From a virus, in the IMG/VR virus record IMGVR_UViG_3300009419_000111, positions 1-22,510 of that record: a stretch of 22,510 nucleotides of DNA. One strand, 5' to 3'. Position 1 is the stretch's first letter. Every line of letters starts with the position of its first letter. A model generated the notes under the pieces. The model was not told where the DNA came from, ran no database searches, and saw only the letters and a list, made by a program, of their open reading frames with translations. Shown piece by piece: positions 1-5,919 of this stretch. The position numbers and the translations under genes are program-made.

Positions 1-215
1 CCGCCTCGGCCGAGGCGGTTTGGCACGGCTACCGGATTGCCGAGGTTGATCTCTATGGTCAAGTTACCCTCTGCACGGAAAAACCCGCTGACGCCTGCTA
101 CGAAGTTATGCACCCGCGCGGTGCACGTCATGTGTACGGTGTCGGTCTGGTTTACTTGCTCGGCTTGGAGCGCTTGACCAACATCAAGGGCTGGCGGCTG
201 GAGGAGCTTGTATGA
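1..215 (+). CDS. Unknown phage protein, C-terminal part (5' end outside window)
   Basis: An open frame enters from the left edge (first full codon at base 3) and ends with TGA at 213-215. About 70 residues are visible, beginning ASAEAVWHGYRIAEVDLYG and ending GWRLEELV. The visible part looks like a compact globular C-terminus with Tyr, Trp and Val-rich strands and no transmembrane segment. I do not recognise the family. It overlaps the next gene by an ATGA junction (ATG 212, TGA 213), so it is the upstream member of a run of small translationally coupled genes. The frame is supported by the overlap and by ordinary protein-like composition rather than by homology. The first 18 bases form a perfect palindrome inside the coding frame. 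Confidence 0.7.
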   Translation, partial: ASAEAVWHGYRIAEVDLYGQVTLCTEKPADACYEVMHPRGARHVYGVGLVYLLGLERLTNIKGWRLEELV

Positions 216-472
216 ACGAAGTAGCTGAGCTGGTCGCATGGCAGCAGACCAAGATAGCCGCGCTGGAGGAGCAACTGCGGGCGGCCGAGAAGGCGGCGCT
301 TACACCACAGTTGACTAAAACGCAATTGCCCGCGCGTGACGAATTGGCCGTAACTTTCTTGCACGGTATCTTAGGTCGCGGCGGTATTAGCGACATGGAT
401 ACCAATGTCGCTAACGCTTTTCGTTACGCCGACAAATTTATAGCTGCACGGGCGGCGAAGGAGTCAACATGA
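212..472 (+). CDS. Small protein with N-terminal coiled coil, unknown function
   Basis: The product has 86 residues. Residues 1-28 (MNEVAELVAWQQTKIAALEEQ onward) show a heptad-like pattern rich in Glu, Gln, Ala and Leu, predicted as a short coiled coil, so the protein may oligomerise. Residues 40-86 look like a helical globular region. A strong ribosome binding site (GGAGG) lies about 8 bases before the ATG. The start overlaps the upstream stop by ATGA, and the 3' end overlaps the next gene the same way. The second half vaguely resembles the short C-termini of other phage accessory proteins, but I do not recognise a family. It is cytoplasmic by composition, with no signal peptide or membrane segment. 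Confidence 0.75.
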   Translation: MNEVAELVAWQQTKIAALEEQLRAAEKAALTPQLTKTQLPARDELAVTFLHGILGRGGISDMDTNVANAFRYADKFIAARAAKEST

Positions 473-849
473 GCAAGCGCATTTCAGAGCAATCAGGAAT
501 CCAGCTAAACATCTGTTTAGCACTGGCACTTCGCCCGATCTATGCCAACCTGATGGCTCCTTTACCAGCTATCGCCGTAATCGCTGGACGTGTCGAGCTG
601 CACAACTGCATTGCTAAACACGTCATCGACTACACAGACCCGCTGCTGTTTACGCGCTATTTATTGCACCGCGTTGATTTACTACAGCGCTACGCCGGAC
701 AATGGCGGGCTTCACCGATAAACCGCGAGCACCATAGTCACGTAGCCGGAGGCTACACAGCGATGGAAGCTGTAGCCCGCATGTACGCAGCTACCGTACT
801 GGGTTGGAACGCACCGCTACCGCCTGAAGTGGAGGACTTATTGTTATGA
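469..849 (+). CDS. Unknown 126-residue phage protein
   Basis: Start ATG 469 is preceded by AAGGAG at good spacing and overlaps the previous stop by ATGA. The product is mostly helical, with a mildly hydrophobic N-terminal stretch (residues about 14-44) that is too broken by charged and Pro residues to be a confident membrane segment. It has several His and Tyr residues in the middle (INREHHSHVAGGYTAMEA). The C-terminus is acidic (PPEVEDLLL). I cannot assign a family or function. Its placement in a coupled set of small + strand genes ended by the terminator at 1263-1295 suggests an accessory host-interaction or early-type function, but that is inference only. Confidence 0.75.
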   Translation: MSKRISEQSGIQLNICLALALRPIYANLMAPLPAIAVIAGRVELHNCIAKHVIDYTDPLLFTRYLLHRVDLLQRYAGQWRASPINREHHSHVAGGYTAMEAVARMYAATVLGWNAPLPPEVEDLLL

Positions 850-1199
850 CCGATTTAGTCGATCCCATCGAGGTACTGCTTGACTGGTACAAGCAGCCGG
901 AAGCCCTCGCCGCCCTTTATGGCAAGTTACCCCCTGAAGCCCTAGCCAAGAAGATGACCACGGCCGAGGTCATGCACGGTTACATTCGGCAGAACCTTGA
1001 CCCTGACCCGCTGTACGGCGAGAAAATGTGCGCCTACCTGCACAAACGGTTCCCTGATCCCGATCAGGCCAGTGCGGTTCTGACCGCAATGTCGGCGCTA
1101 CCCTACGATTTCTTGACATTTTGCGTCGGGATAACTGTAGGCTCGATGGCACAGTGTGAGTTACCCCTTGCTAAAAACGCTAGTTACCCCTTAGACTAG
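846..1199 (+). CDS. Unknown 117-residue phage protein, last gene of the first + strand run
   Basis: ATG 846 overlaps the preceding stop (ATGA), and a GGAGG lies about 12 bases upstream. The 117-residue product is acidic and helical in its first two thirds (MTDLVDPIEVLLDWYKQPEA, then LPPEALAKKMTTAEVMHGYI). A more hydrophobic patch near residues 85-103 (YDFLTFCVGITVGSMAQC) could be a buried helix or a weak membrane segment. No family is recognised. It is the last gene before the intrinsic terminator, so the four genes 1-1199 probably make up the end of one transcript. A 7-bp inverted repeat with a 2-base gap (1053-1068) lies inside the gene and is probably incidental. Confidence 0.75.
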   Translation: MTDLVDPIEVLLDWYKQPEALAALYGKLPPEALAKKMTTAEVMHGYIRQNLDPDPLYGEKMCAYLHKRFPDPDQASAVLTAMSALPYDFLTFCVGITVGSMAQCELPLAKNASYPLD

Positions 1200-1341
1200 C
1201 GCCAACTGTGGCCGAAAGGATGCCGAGCATAGAAGCACGGACTGCTTGCGCTTTTCACAGCCGCCCCTGTAACTCTCCAGTGCAGGGGCTTTTTTAGCTG
1301 TACGCGCTATGGTAAAGTGGGGCATTACTGGAGCTGCCATC
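1200..1341 (+). other. Intergenic region holding a terminator; no gene seen
   Basis: This 142-base gap separates the small-gene run from the next coding block. Apart from the terminator at 1263-1295 it holds a weak 5-bp hairpin (AAGCA/TGCTT) near 1230-1246. A TATGGT resembling a -10 box lies at 1308-1313, but there is no convincing -35 at the right distance. The open frame downstream could be opened at 1309, but that ATG has no ribosome binding site and sits in the putative -10. I see no tRNA or coding potential. Confidence 0.5.
1263..1295 (+). terminator. Rho-independent terminator
   Basis: A perfect 7-bp stem, GCCCCTG (1263-1269) and CAGGGGC (1283-1289), can be extended inward by a G-U pair. 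It closes a 13-base loop and is followed at once by six T residues (1290-1295). It lies 64 bases after the stop of the 117-residue gene and before the next coding block, as expected for the end of the first + strand transcript. It also means the genes from 1342 onward need their own promoter or read-through. Confidence 0.88.
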
Positions 1342-2232
1342 ATGCCCGCCATTTACGCCCCTACATTGACCACACGGGTCATCATGACCGCTGCTGCGTC
1401 GCAGTCGTTCAAGCTGACCAGCCTAGACGGCACGTATAACGTATTTTTTGACGATGTTAGCGTCGCTACAGACGCTACGCTCGAACAAATTTTCGCGCTG
1501 TTTATTACGACTGAAAATGTGTTGCCGTCCTTCGTAGACCTCGGCTTCTTCACGAGCTATCGTCCAGCCACCAGCATACTGCGACTTGAACGCACAGACG
1601 GCGGTGAGATCACCTGCGATCCGGCAGTAAACTCGACGTCTCGCGTGGTGGGTAACACCCTTACAGTCACGCTTGCTGGCGGTACTTGGACAGGCGGTGC
1701 GCTTGAGACGGAAGCCGCCGTGGTTTCGCCGGAAGATCCACAGGGCTTTTTCACGATCAGCAACGATCCGTCAGTATGTTCGGACTACGCTAGTGCCCAA
1801 CAACAGCGCTTGCAACCAGCCACCCCACTGGCTATCAGCTACAAATACGCCGCAATGCCAAACTCATGTTCACACCGTGTGGACATCGCCAGCACAGGCA
1901 CACTCGACTTTCGGCACATCGGCGGTTCTGGCATCCTCATTATAACGAACCGAGGCGAAGGTGAGGCAGGCAATCCGTCAAACCTCGTGGCGATCCCTGT
2001 TCCTCCTTCGCCGATGGAAGTTTTCATCCAGTTTGACTTTGACACGATGATGGGCGAGGTGAGCTACACCGGCTACGCTCAGAGCTTCGCAATCAAGCCT
2101 AGCATTGTGCCTGAAGCCTTTGGTGCGTTTGGTGTATTGCTCGGCGTAAAAACTGCGGCGACGCCTAACTCATGCAGCGCTGTGCCGATGGAGATTAAAT
2201 TCTGGCCTGCCTCCGCGCCAGATGAGGCATGA
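1342..2232 (+). CDS. Beta-rich structural-type protein (paralogue A of a pair)
   Basis: I place the start at ATG 1342 rather than the in-frame ATG 1309. GGAG (1330-1333) is 8 bases from 1342, nothing is upstream of 1309, and the resulting N-terminus MPAIYAPTLTTRVI matches MPAVYQNTLTLRAI of the gene at 2664. The 296-residue product is rich in Thr, Ser, Gly and beta-branched residues with little charge, as in beta-sandwich fibre or decoration proteins. It repeats the pattern PNSCS (residues 173-177 and 275-279). Residues 225-251 (MEVFIQFDFD... GYAQSFAI) align with residues 134-160 of the second protein. The function is not known; a tail-fibre, receptor-binding or particle-surface role is my inference. 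Its stop overlaps the deaminase start (ATGA at 2229-2232). Confidence 0.75.
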   Translation: MPAIYAPTLTTRVIMTAAASQSFKLTSLDGTYNVFFDDVSVATDATLEQIFALFITTENVLPSFVDLGFFTSYRPATSILRLERTDGGEITCDPAVNSTSRVVGNTLTVTLAGGTWTGGALETEAAVVSPEDPQGFFTISNDPSVCSDYASAQQQRLQPATPLAISYKYAAMPNSCSHRVDIASTGTLDFRHIGGSGILIITNRGEGEAGNPSNLVAIPVPPSPMEVFIQFDFDTMMGEVSYTGYAQSFAIKPSIVPEAFGAFGVLLGVKTAATPNSCSAVPMEIKFWPASAPDEA

Positions 2233-2660
2233 TGCAACCTACCGAGTTTATGCGCCATACCGGCGCTATGTCGCTGGCAGACGAGATTGCCACCTACAGT
2301 AGCTGCGAAATGCGGCAAGTCGGGTGCGTGATCTTGGCCGGTGACTCGGCAGTCTTCGCGTGGAACCACGGGGCTGTCGATGACGGCCACGCCCACCACG
2401 CCGAGATGCGCTGCCTTGAGAAAATGCGCTCGCGTGGCCTGCCCACACTGGGCGCAACCGTTTACGTTACATGCCGCCCCTGCATGCGCTGTTCTGGCGA
2501 GCTTCTAGCCGCTGGCGTGGCCGCTGTTTACTACCGCGATCCGCAGCCAGACATGACCAGCACCACGGGACTGGGCGGCCTAGGTGTGCGCGTGGACGGT
2601 GGCTGGAAGCAGCGCATGGTGCAGACCATGTGGGCAATCGATCAACGACTTGGGGACTGA
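2229..2660 (+). CDS. Zinc-dependent cytidine/deoxycytidylate deaminase
   Basis: The 143-residue product carries the deaminase signature: HHAEM with H57 as zinc ligand and E59 as proton shuttle, and TCRPCMRC with C85 and C88 as the other zinc ligands. These are the residues of the cytidine/dCMP deaminase superfamily, which hydrolyse the amino group of a cytosine-type substrate to make a uracil product. A free-nucleotide enzyme of the dCMP deaminase type would feed dUMP toward dTTP for phage replication. The protein is about the size of small phage dCMP deaminases, but I cannot exclude cytidine, guanine or nucleic-acid substrates. Either ATG 2229 or ATG 2232 may be used; 2229 overlaps the upstream stop. 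It lies between two putative paralogous structural genes, an unusual place for a nucleotide enzyme. Confidence 0.88.
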   Translation: MMQPTEFMRHTGAMSLADEIATYSSCEMRQVGCVILAGDSAVFAWNHGAVDDGHAHHAEMRCLEKMRSRGLPTLGATVYVTCRPCMRCSGELLAAGVAAVYYRDPQPDMTSTTGLGGLGVRVDGGWKQRMVQTMWAIDQRLGD

Positions 2661-2663
2661 ACC

Positions 2664-3269
2664 ATGCCAGCCGTCTACCAGAACACCCTTACTCTACGCG
2701 CCATCGTGGCGCTCGCTAACCAGAACCTGTACGCAGGTGCTACCGACTACAGTGGCACGCTGGTGTACGACATCGCGACCGAGACGCTTTCTGTGACAGA
2801 GGGCGGATTAGGCTTAACCCAGCCTTCTGCCCGCCAGAATGCGGATACTGTTGTGCAGTTTGACTACCCAGACTTCGATACGAATCCGGCTGAGGTGTTC
2901 TTCGCTCTTGTTAGCAACGAGCCGAACCCTGACAACAACAGCAATTTTTACGCGCGAGTTGACGTGTTCCGCAATGGCCTCGCACCGTTCCAAGACATTT
3001 TCCAAGTTAAGCTGTACGGTGAGGATGCCACGAGCGTTAACATCACGCCGCCCCCTGCTGGAACGCGGGTCACTGTGGCTTTTCGCCCGTTAAACAGCGG
3101 CGTCGATCTGGTCTGGGACGGCTATTCGAGCAGCATTGGTGTGGGATCTGGTGGGCCGCTGTACCAGCCGCAAGGGCCGCAGACGTTGGTAACTGCCATG
3201 CTGGCCGGTTCGATTGAGGCGGTGTGCTTCTACGAGAACATCCGCCCGCTCGGTGGGTTTGAGTCGTAA
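2664..3269 (+). CDS. Beta-rich structural-type protein (paralogue B of a pair)
   Basis: This 201-residue product starts at ATG 2664, three bases after the deaminase stop, with GGGGA about 8 bases upstream. The N-terminus MPAVYQNTLTLRAI matches the protein from 1342. Residues 134-160 (TRVTVAFRPLN... WDGYSSSIGV) align with its residues 225-251, sharing Val, Phe, Gly-Tyr and Ser positions. FYARVDVFRNG resembles CSHRVDIASTG of the partner. The composition is rich in Asn, Pro, Gly and aromatic residues, typical of lectin-like or jelly-roll folds in phage fibres. No enzyme motif, signal peptide or coiled coil is seen. A particle-surface or adhesin role is an inference. It ends convergent with the primase gene, four bases from that gene's stop. 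Confidence 0.75.
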   Translation: MPAVYQNTLTLRAIVALANQNLYAGATDYSGTLVYDIATETLSVTEGGLGLTQPSARQNADTVVQFDYPDFDTNPAEVFFALVSNEPNPDNNSNFYARVDVFRNGLAPFQDIFQVKLYGEDATSVNITPPPAGTRVTVAFRPLNSGVDLVWDGYSSSIGVGSGGPLYQPQGPQTLVTAMLAGSIEAVCFYENIRPLGGFES

Positions 3270-3292
3270 CCTGCTACATTACGCAGTAGGTT
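3268..3292. terminator. Possible bidirectional hairpin terminator between convergent genes
   Basis: AACCTGCT and AGTAGGTT form an 8-bp stem with one G-U pair and a loop of about nine bases. On the + strand it is followed by TTTTAG, a short T run. It covers the junction of the convergent genes ending at 3269 (+) and 3274 (-), and overlaps the last codons of the primase gene. The minus-strand side has no T run, so termination there would be weaker. Confidence 0.45.
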
Positions 3293-5595
3293 TTAGCGGT
3301 AGAGTTAAACAGCTCTATCGTTTTTGGCTGTGATAGCTCGACGATAACGCCTTGATCCGCCAAGCCTTTGATAGCTGCCAGCGTTGCACCCGCAGAACCA
3401 CGCGGGTCTCGACTGAACAACTTGAGGCCGTACAAGCGGCGTTGATAGTATGCCCACGGGATACAGCGGTTCTCGACATGCGACGCTGTGACGCCATACG
3501 AAACCATGCGCGACGGCTCCAAACCGATAAACTCCTGCGTGACCTTCAGCGCAAGCTCTAACTGTTTATTATCCTCACGCACGCCCTGCACCAGCGTACC
3601 CATCTCACCCGTATTGAATTTTTCGAGCATGATGGCGATGTCGAAATTGACCATCTGGCTCGCCCATTTCACGTCGTCGGTACTGATAACAGGTTGATAG
3701 ATGTTCCGGCCGATGGCGATAAGCGCTGCAACCTTCAGCATCTTGAGGTACGCCCGCGACCATAGCTGCCGCACCACGTCGCTGCTTGCGTCGTTGATCA
3801 AGTCGTCGCAGTATTCGTTGTAGTCCATAGCCGCATTGTCCGCAGCCGGATCTAGCTGAATATCGATCACCTTGCCCGACTCGATGATGGCGTGGCACTG
3901 CTGGCACAGGGCACTGAGCATTTCGATCAGTCCGCGTTCCGGTACAGCCGCAGCCATCTGGCGGTTCAGTCGCGGACGCTTGCCCTGATAGTGGATCAAC
4001 ATGAAACGGCTGACCAAACCTTCGGCCAGCAGATCCGGCGTGATCACCTCGAAAAACTTCTCGGGTGTAGAGTCGCCTAGGATCGTAAGGGCAGGCGACT
4101 TAATGACCTTGGTGTTCTTGGTCTTGTCCGCGTACACCGTCGGCCGAATAACCCCCGAGTGCCCCGACTTACCGTAGGCATCCAGCAATAACCGCCGCAA
4201 ACCAACCTGCACCCCGTTGGCCTTGGCCGAGGACAAGTTGCTCAACCACATACCGCACTCACCGATCAGTGAGACGAAGCAGGTATTTCCCTCGCTCATG
4301 TAGTTAAGCACGCCCTGCGCTGACGCCATGTCGGACGGGCCGATAAACTTCTCGACGCTAGGTGACGTGGCCGTGACCATGTTGACCAACGCACTGATCC
4401 CGTTGCCCACAGCTTCCTTGCCGATGCCCGTGGTGGCGATAGTAACAAGGTACTGATTCAACCCCGTACCGGACACGTTAAACGCCTTGCCGCAGATACC
4501 CGCCATAAAACCGAGCGCACCAGCTAGTGCAAGCTCAGCGACAGGGCGGGGCGCGGCGTCGTAAATGTACTGGGCAATGTCACCGACCATACCGACAGGT
4601 TTCGAGTAAGCGTCGTGCACAAACGGCAGGGAGCCGAGCTGGATGTCCGGCACAGCGAGGCGCTGCAAGGTAGCTTGGGGTAAATCGCCGACCACTGTAT
4701 CGATGTTGGTCGGAGCACTACGCTGGGCCAGCCCGTCAAGTAACGCGTCCAGCGACACTTCCGGTAGCATCCGGTCAAACGACCGCTGGATCATTGTGGG
4801 CAGGTAATCTGGGCGCTTGGCCTTATCGCGCTGCCCCAACGCTGACGCTAGGAAGATACGTTCGATCTGTGCTGCGTTTTTCGTGTAGAAGGCCAGAATA
4901 TCGATCAGGGCGAAGTCGGCTTCAGACTGGGACGCGTAGTATTCGTTCCAGTTGCCCATGTAGAGGGCGTAGAATTTCTTGCCGTTGCTAGCACTGTAGG
5001 CAGCCGAGCACACGGCGTCATCGCTTTGAGTCTGTGGGCTATTACCGTCGTGGCAAACGAGGCTGCTGGCCGATTTAGGCGCAAGCTCCTCCCACAACTC
5101 GACGAGCAGATCCTGCCTGTCCGCAATCGGCCGGTCAAGGTAGACGTTGCCGGTACAGGTAAAGAACCGCGCTGTGGAGTAGATTTCGAGCGGACGACGG
5201 TTGCGTCCCTTCTCGACTTCACCGCGCACGATGATGTGGTGACCTTTGCCGCTCGGTGAGATCTCGGTGTAGCTGTCGAATGCGGTGATCAGGTTGGCTT
5301 GGCGTAGCTTCAGGTCAACGTCGTCAACGTCGTCTAGGTCGATGACCGCGAACGGGTCGAGGGCTGTAAGCACAAAGCCGATACCTGACCACAGGTTCGG
5401 TTCGGCGTATACAGCCGCACAGGTTTCGGCATACGAAGCCCAAGTGGCGGGATTGGTTACGCTGGCCGGTGCGCCGGTAACGCCGCAGTACGGAACCTTA
5501 GTCGGCTTCTTACCCGCGTCGCGCGTTTCATATCGCCAGACTACCCACTGTGGCCGCTCACGCAGCGACAGGGGTAAATTGTCATAGTTGGTCAT
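3274..5595 (-). CDS. Primase-polymerase with C-terminal DUF3987 helicase-like domain
   Basis: I chose ATG 5595 (MTNYDNLPLSLRERPQWVVW), preceded by AGGATCGCAGG, giving 773 residues. Residues 1-150 look like the bifunctional primase-polymerase domain of the NrS-1 polymerase type: VIDLDDV (D86 and D88 as likely metal ligands), SPSGKGHH (113-120) and EIYSTARFFTCTGN (137-150). Residues about 205-275 resemble the helix-bundle domain of that family. Residues about 320-690 match DUF3987, with ATTGIGKEA (387-395) in the P-loop position and SLIGECG (442-448) as a Walker-B-like strand. It should make primers at the phage fork and may unwind DNA. The P-loop has Glu where Ser/Thr is usual after GK, so ATPase activity is uncertain. 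It is co-transcribed with the HTH gene, overlapping it by 14 bases, and faces away from the other replication genes. Confidence 0.85.
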   Translation of the reverse strand: MTNYDNLPLSLRERPQWVVWRYETRDAGKKPTKVPYCGVTGAPASVTNPATWASYAETCAAVYAEPNLWSGIGFVLTALDPFAVIDLDDVDDVDLKLRQANLITAFDSYTEISPSGKGHHIIVRGEVEKGRNRRPLEIYSTARFFTCTGNVYLDRPIADRQDLLVELWEELAPKSASSLVCHDGNSPQTQSDDAVCSAAYSASNGKKFYALYMGNWNEYYASQSEADFALIDILAFYTKNAAQIERIFLASALGQRDKAKRPDYLPTMIQRSFDRMLPEVSLDALLDGLAQRSAPTNIDTVVGDLPQATLQRLAVPDIQLGSLPFVHDAYSKPVGMVGDIAQYIYDAAPRPVAELALAGALGFMAGICGKAFNVSGTGLNQYLVTIATTGIGKEAVGNGISALVNMVTATSPSVEKFIGPSDMASAQGVLNYMSEGNTCFVSLIGECGMWLSNLSSAKANGVQVGLRRLLLDAYGKSGHSGVIRPTVYADKTKNTKVIKSPALTILGDSTPEKFFEVITPDLLAEGLVSRFMLIHYQGKRPRLNRQMAAAVPERGLIEMLSALCQQCHAIIESGKVIDIQLDPAADNAAMDYNEYCDDLINDASSDVVRQLWSRAYLKMLKVAALIAIGRNIYQPVISTDDVKWASQMVNFDIAIMLEKFNTGEMGTLVQGVREDNKQLELALKVTQEFIGLEPSRMVSYGVTASHVENRCIPWAYYQRRLYGLKLFSRDPRGSAGATLAAIKGLADQGVIVELSQPKTIELFNSTAKTYCVM

Positions 5596-5797
5596 CCTGC
5601 GATCCTTCAAAATGCTGAACAATGCGGGTCAAATGCCCCACGCTTGTGTTCGCGGTGAGCCGCCCGCGATTGAGCAGCCCAAGCCACGGTAGCGGTACGT
5701 CCGCTTTAATGGCGAGGTCTTCGAGTGTGAGTGAAACGGGCCGGTGCTGTACCAGCTTCTCAGCTTGGACAAGTAGCGGCGGACGGTTTTCGGTCAT
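5582..5797 (-). CDS. Small helix-turn-helix DNA-binding protein (Cro/CI-like)
   Basis: The frame is open up to 5908, but ATG 5797 is the sensible start: it follows CAGGAGAAACCACT, a strong ribosome binding site, and the upstream codons lie in AT-rich control DNA. The 71-residue product carries SLTLEDLAIKADVPLPWLG (22-40) and SVGHLTRIVQHF (52-63). This is the layout of a lambda-repressor-type HTH with a short C-terminal helix, and there is no separate oligomerisation or peptidase domain. It is likely a Cro-like repressor or small activator. It lies first in the leftward operon, directly beside the divergent region with repeated motifs, and overlaps the primase gene by 14 bases. Autoregulation and control of the rightward replication promoter are inferred from position. 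Confidence 0.82.
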   Translation of the reverse strand: MTENRPPLLVQAEKLVQHRPVSLTLEDLAIKADVPLPWLGLLNRGRLTANTSVGHLTRIVQHFEGSQDDQL

Positions 5798-5831
5798 AGT
5801 GGTTTCTCCTGAATCATGCCGCAGGCTAACA

Positions 5832-5856
5832 CATAAAATTTTTTGACTCAAGCGAA
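5832..5856. repeat. Operator-like repeat unit 1
   Basis: CATAAAAT (5832-5839) is followed after 11 bases by AGCGAA (5851-5856). The same two blocks recur downstream at 5874-5881 and 5895-5900. The blocks are offset by 42 and 44 bases, near four helical turns, so a protein bound to both would sit on a similar face of the DNA. The unit is a candidate site for the neighbouring HTH protein. Confidence 0.5.
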
Positions 5857-5864
5857 AATAGTTG

Positions 5865-5893
5865 TTGACAGCGCATAAAATAATTCGTATCTT
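5865..5893 (+). promoter_or_regulatory. Sigma70-type promoter for the replication operon
   Basis: A consensus -35 TTGACA (5865-5870) is followed by a 17-base spacer and a -10 TATCTT (5888-5893, four of six consensus bases). Transcription would begin near 5900, leaving a leader of about 20 bases with GGAG before ATG 5920. This is the best host-type promoter in the window and serves the + strand genes 5920-13865. Confidence 0.8.
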
Positions 5894-5900
5894 GAGCGAA
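5874..5900. repeat. Operator-like repeat unit 2, overlapping the rightward promoter
   Basis: CATAAAAT (5874-5881) lies in the spacer of the predicted promoter, and AGCGAA (5895-5900) lies just past its -10 box. A protein bound here would block RNA polymerase, so this copy is placed as a repressor operator. It matches unit 1 at 5832-5856. Confidence 0.5.
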
Positions 5901-5919
5901 CCAACCACGGAGACACAAC

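Larger units (their letters stand above)
5798..5919. promoter_or_regulatory. Divergent control region between the primase and replication operons
   Basis: A 122-base AT-rich stretch separates the HTH start (5797, leftward) from the replication operon start (5920, rightward). It holds a strong rightward promoter and two repeat units, each made of CATAAAAT followed by AGCGAA. CTCAAG (5847-5852) and CTTGAG (5891-5896) also form an inverted pair. Leftward -10-like sequences (TATGTG, TATTTT on the minus strand) exist, but none has a good -35, so the leftward promoter may be weak or activated. Confidence 0.72.

Noticed and set aside
1053-1068. Inverted repeat CCTGATC-CC-GATCAGG in the 117-residue gene
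   Set aside because: The 2-base gap is too short for a hairpin loop, there is no T run, and it lies mid-gene. It is likely chance from Asp-Pro codons.
1285-1313. Promoter with -10 TATGGT (1308-1313) for the paralogue/deaminase genes
   Set aside because: No acceptable -35 box lies 15-19 bases upstream; the bases there belong to the terminator stem. A phage-specific promoter cannot be excluded.
1309-1341. Upstream start (ATG 1309) for the first paralogue
   Set aside because: It has no ribosome binding site, and the shared N-terminus MPA(I/V)Y with the gene at 2664 sets the start at 1342.
5798-5908. N-terminal extension of the HTH gene to 5908
   Set aside because: The extension would be encoded by the AT-rich promoter/operator DNA and lacks a ribosome binding site. 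ATG 5797 has a strong one.
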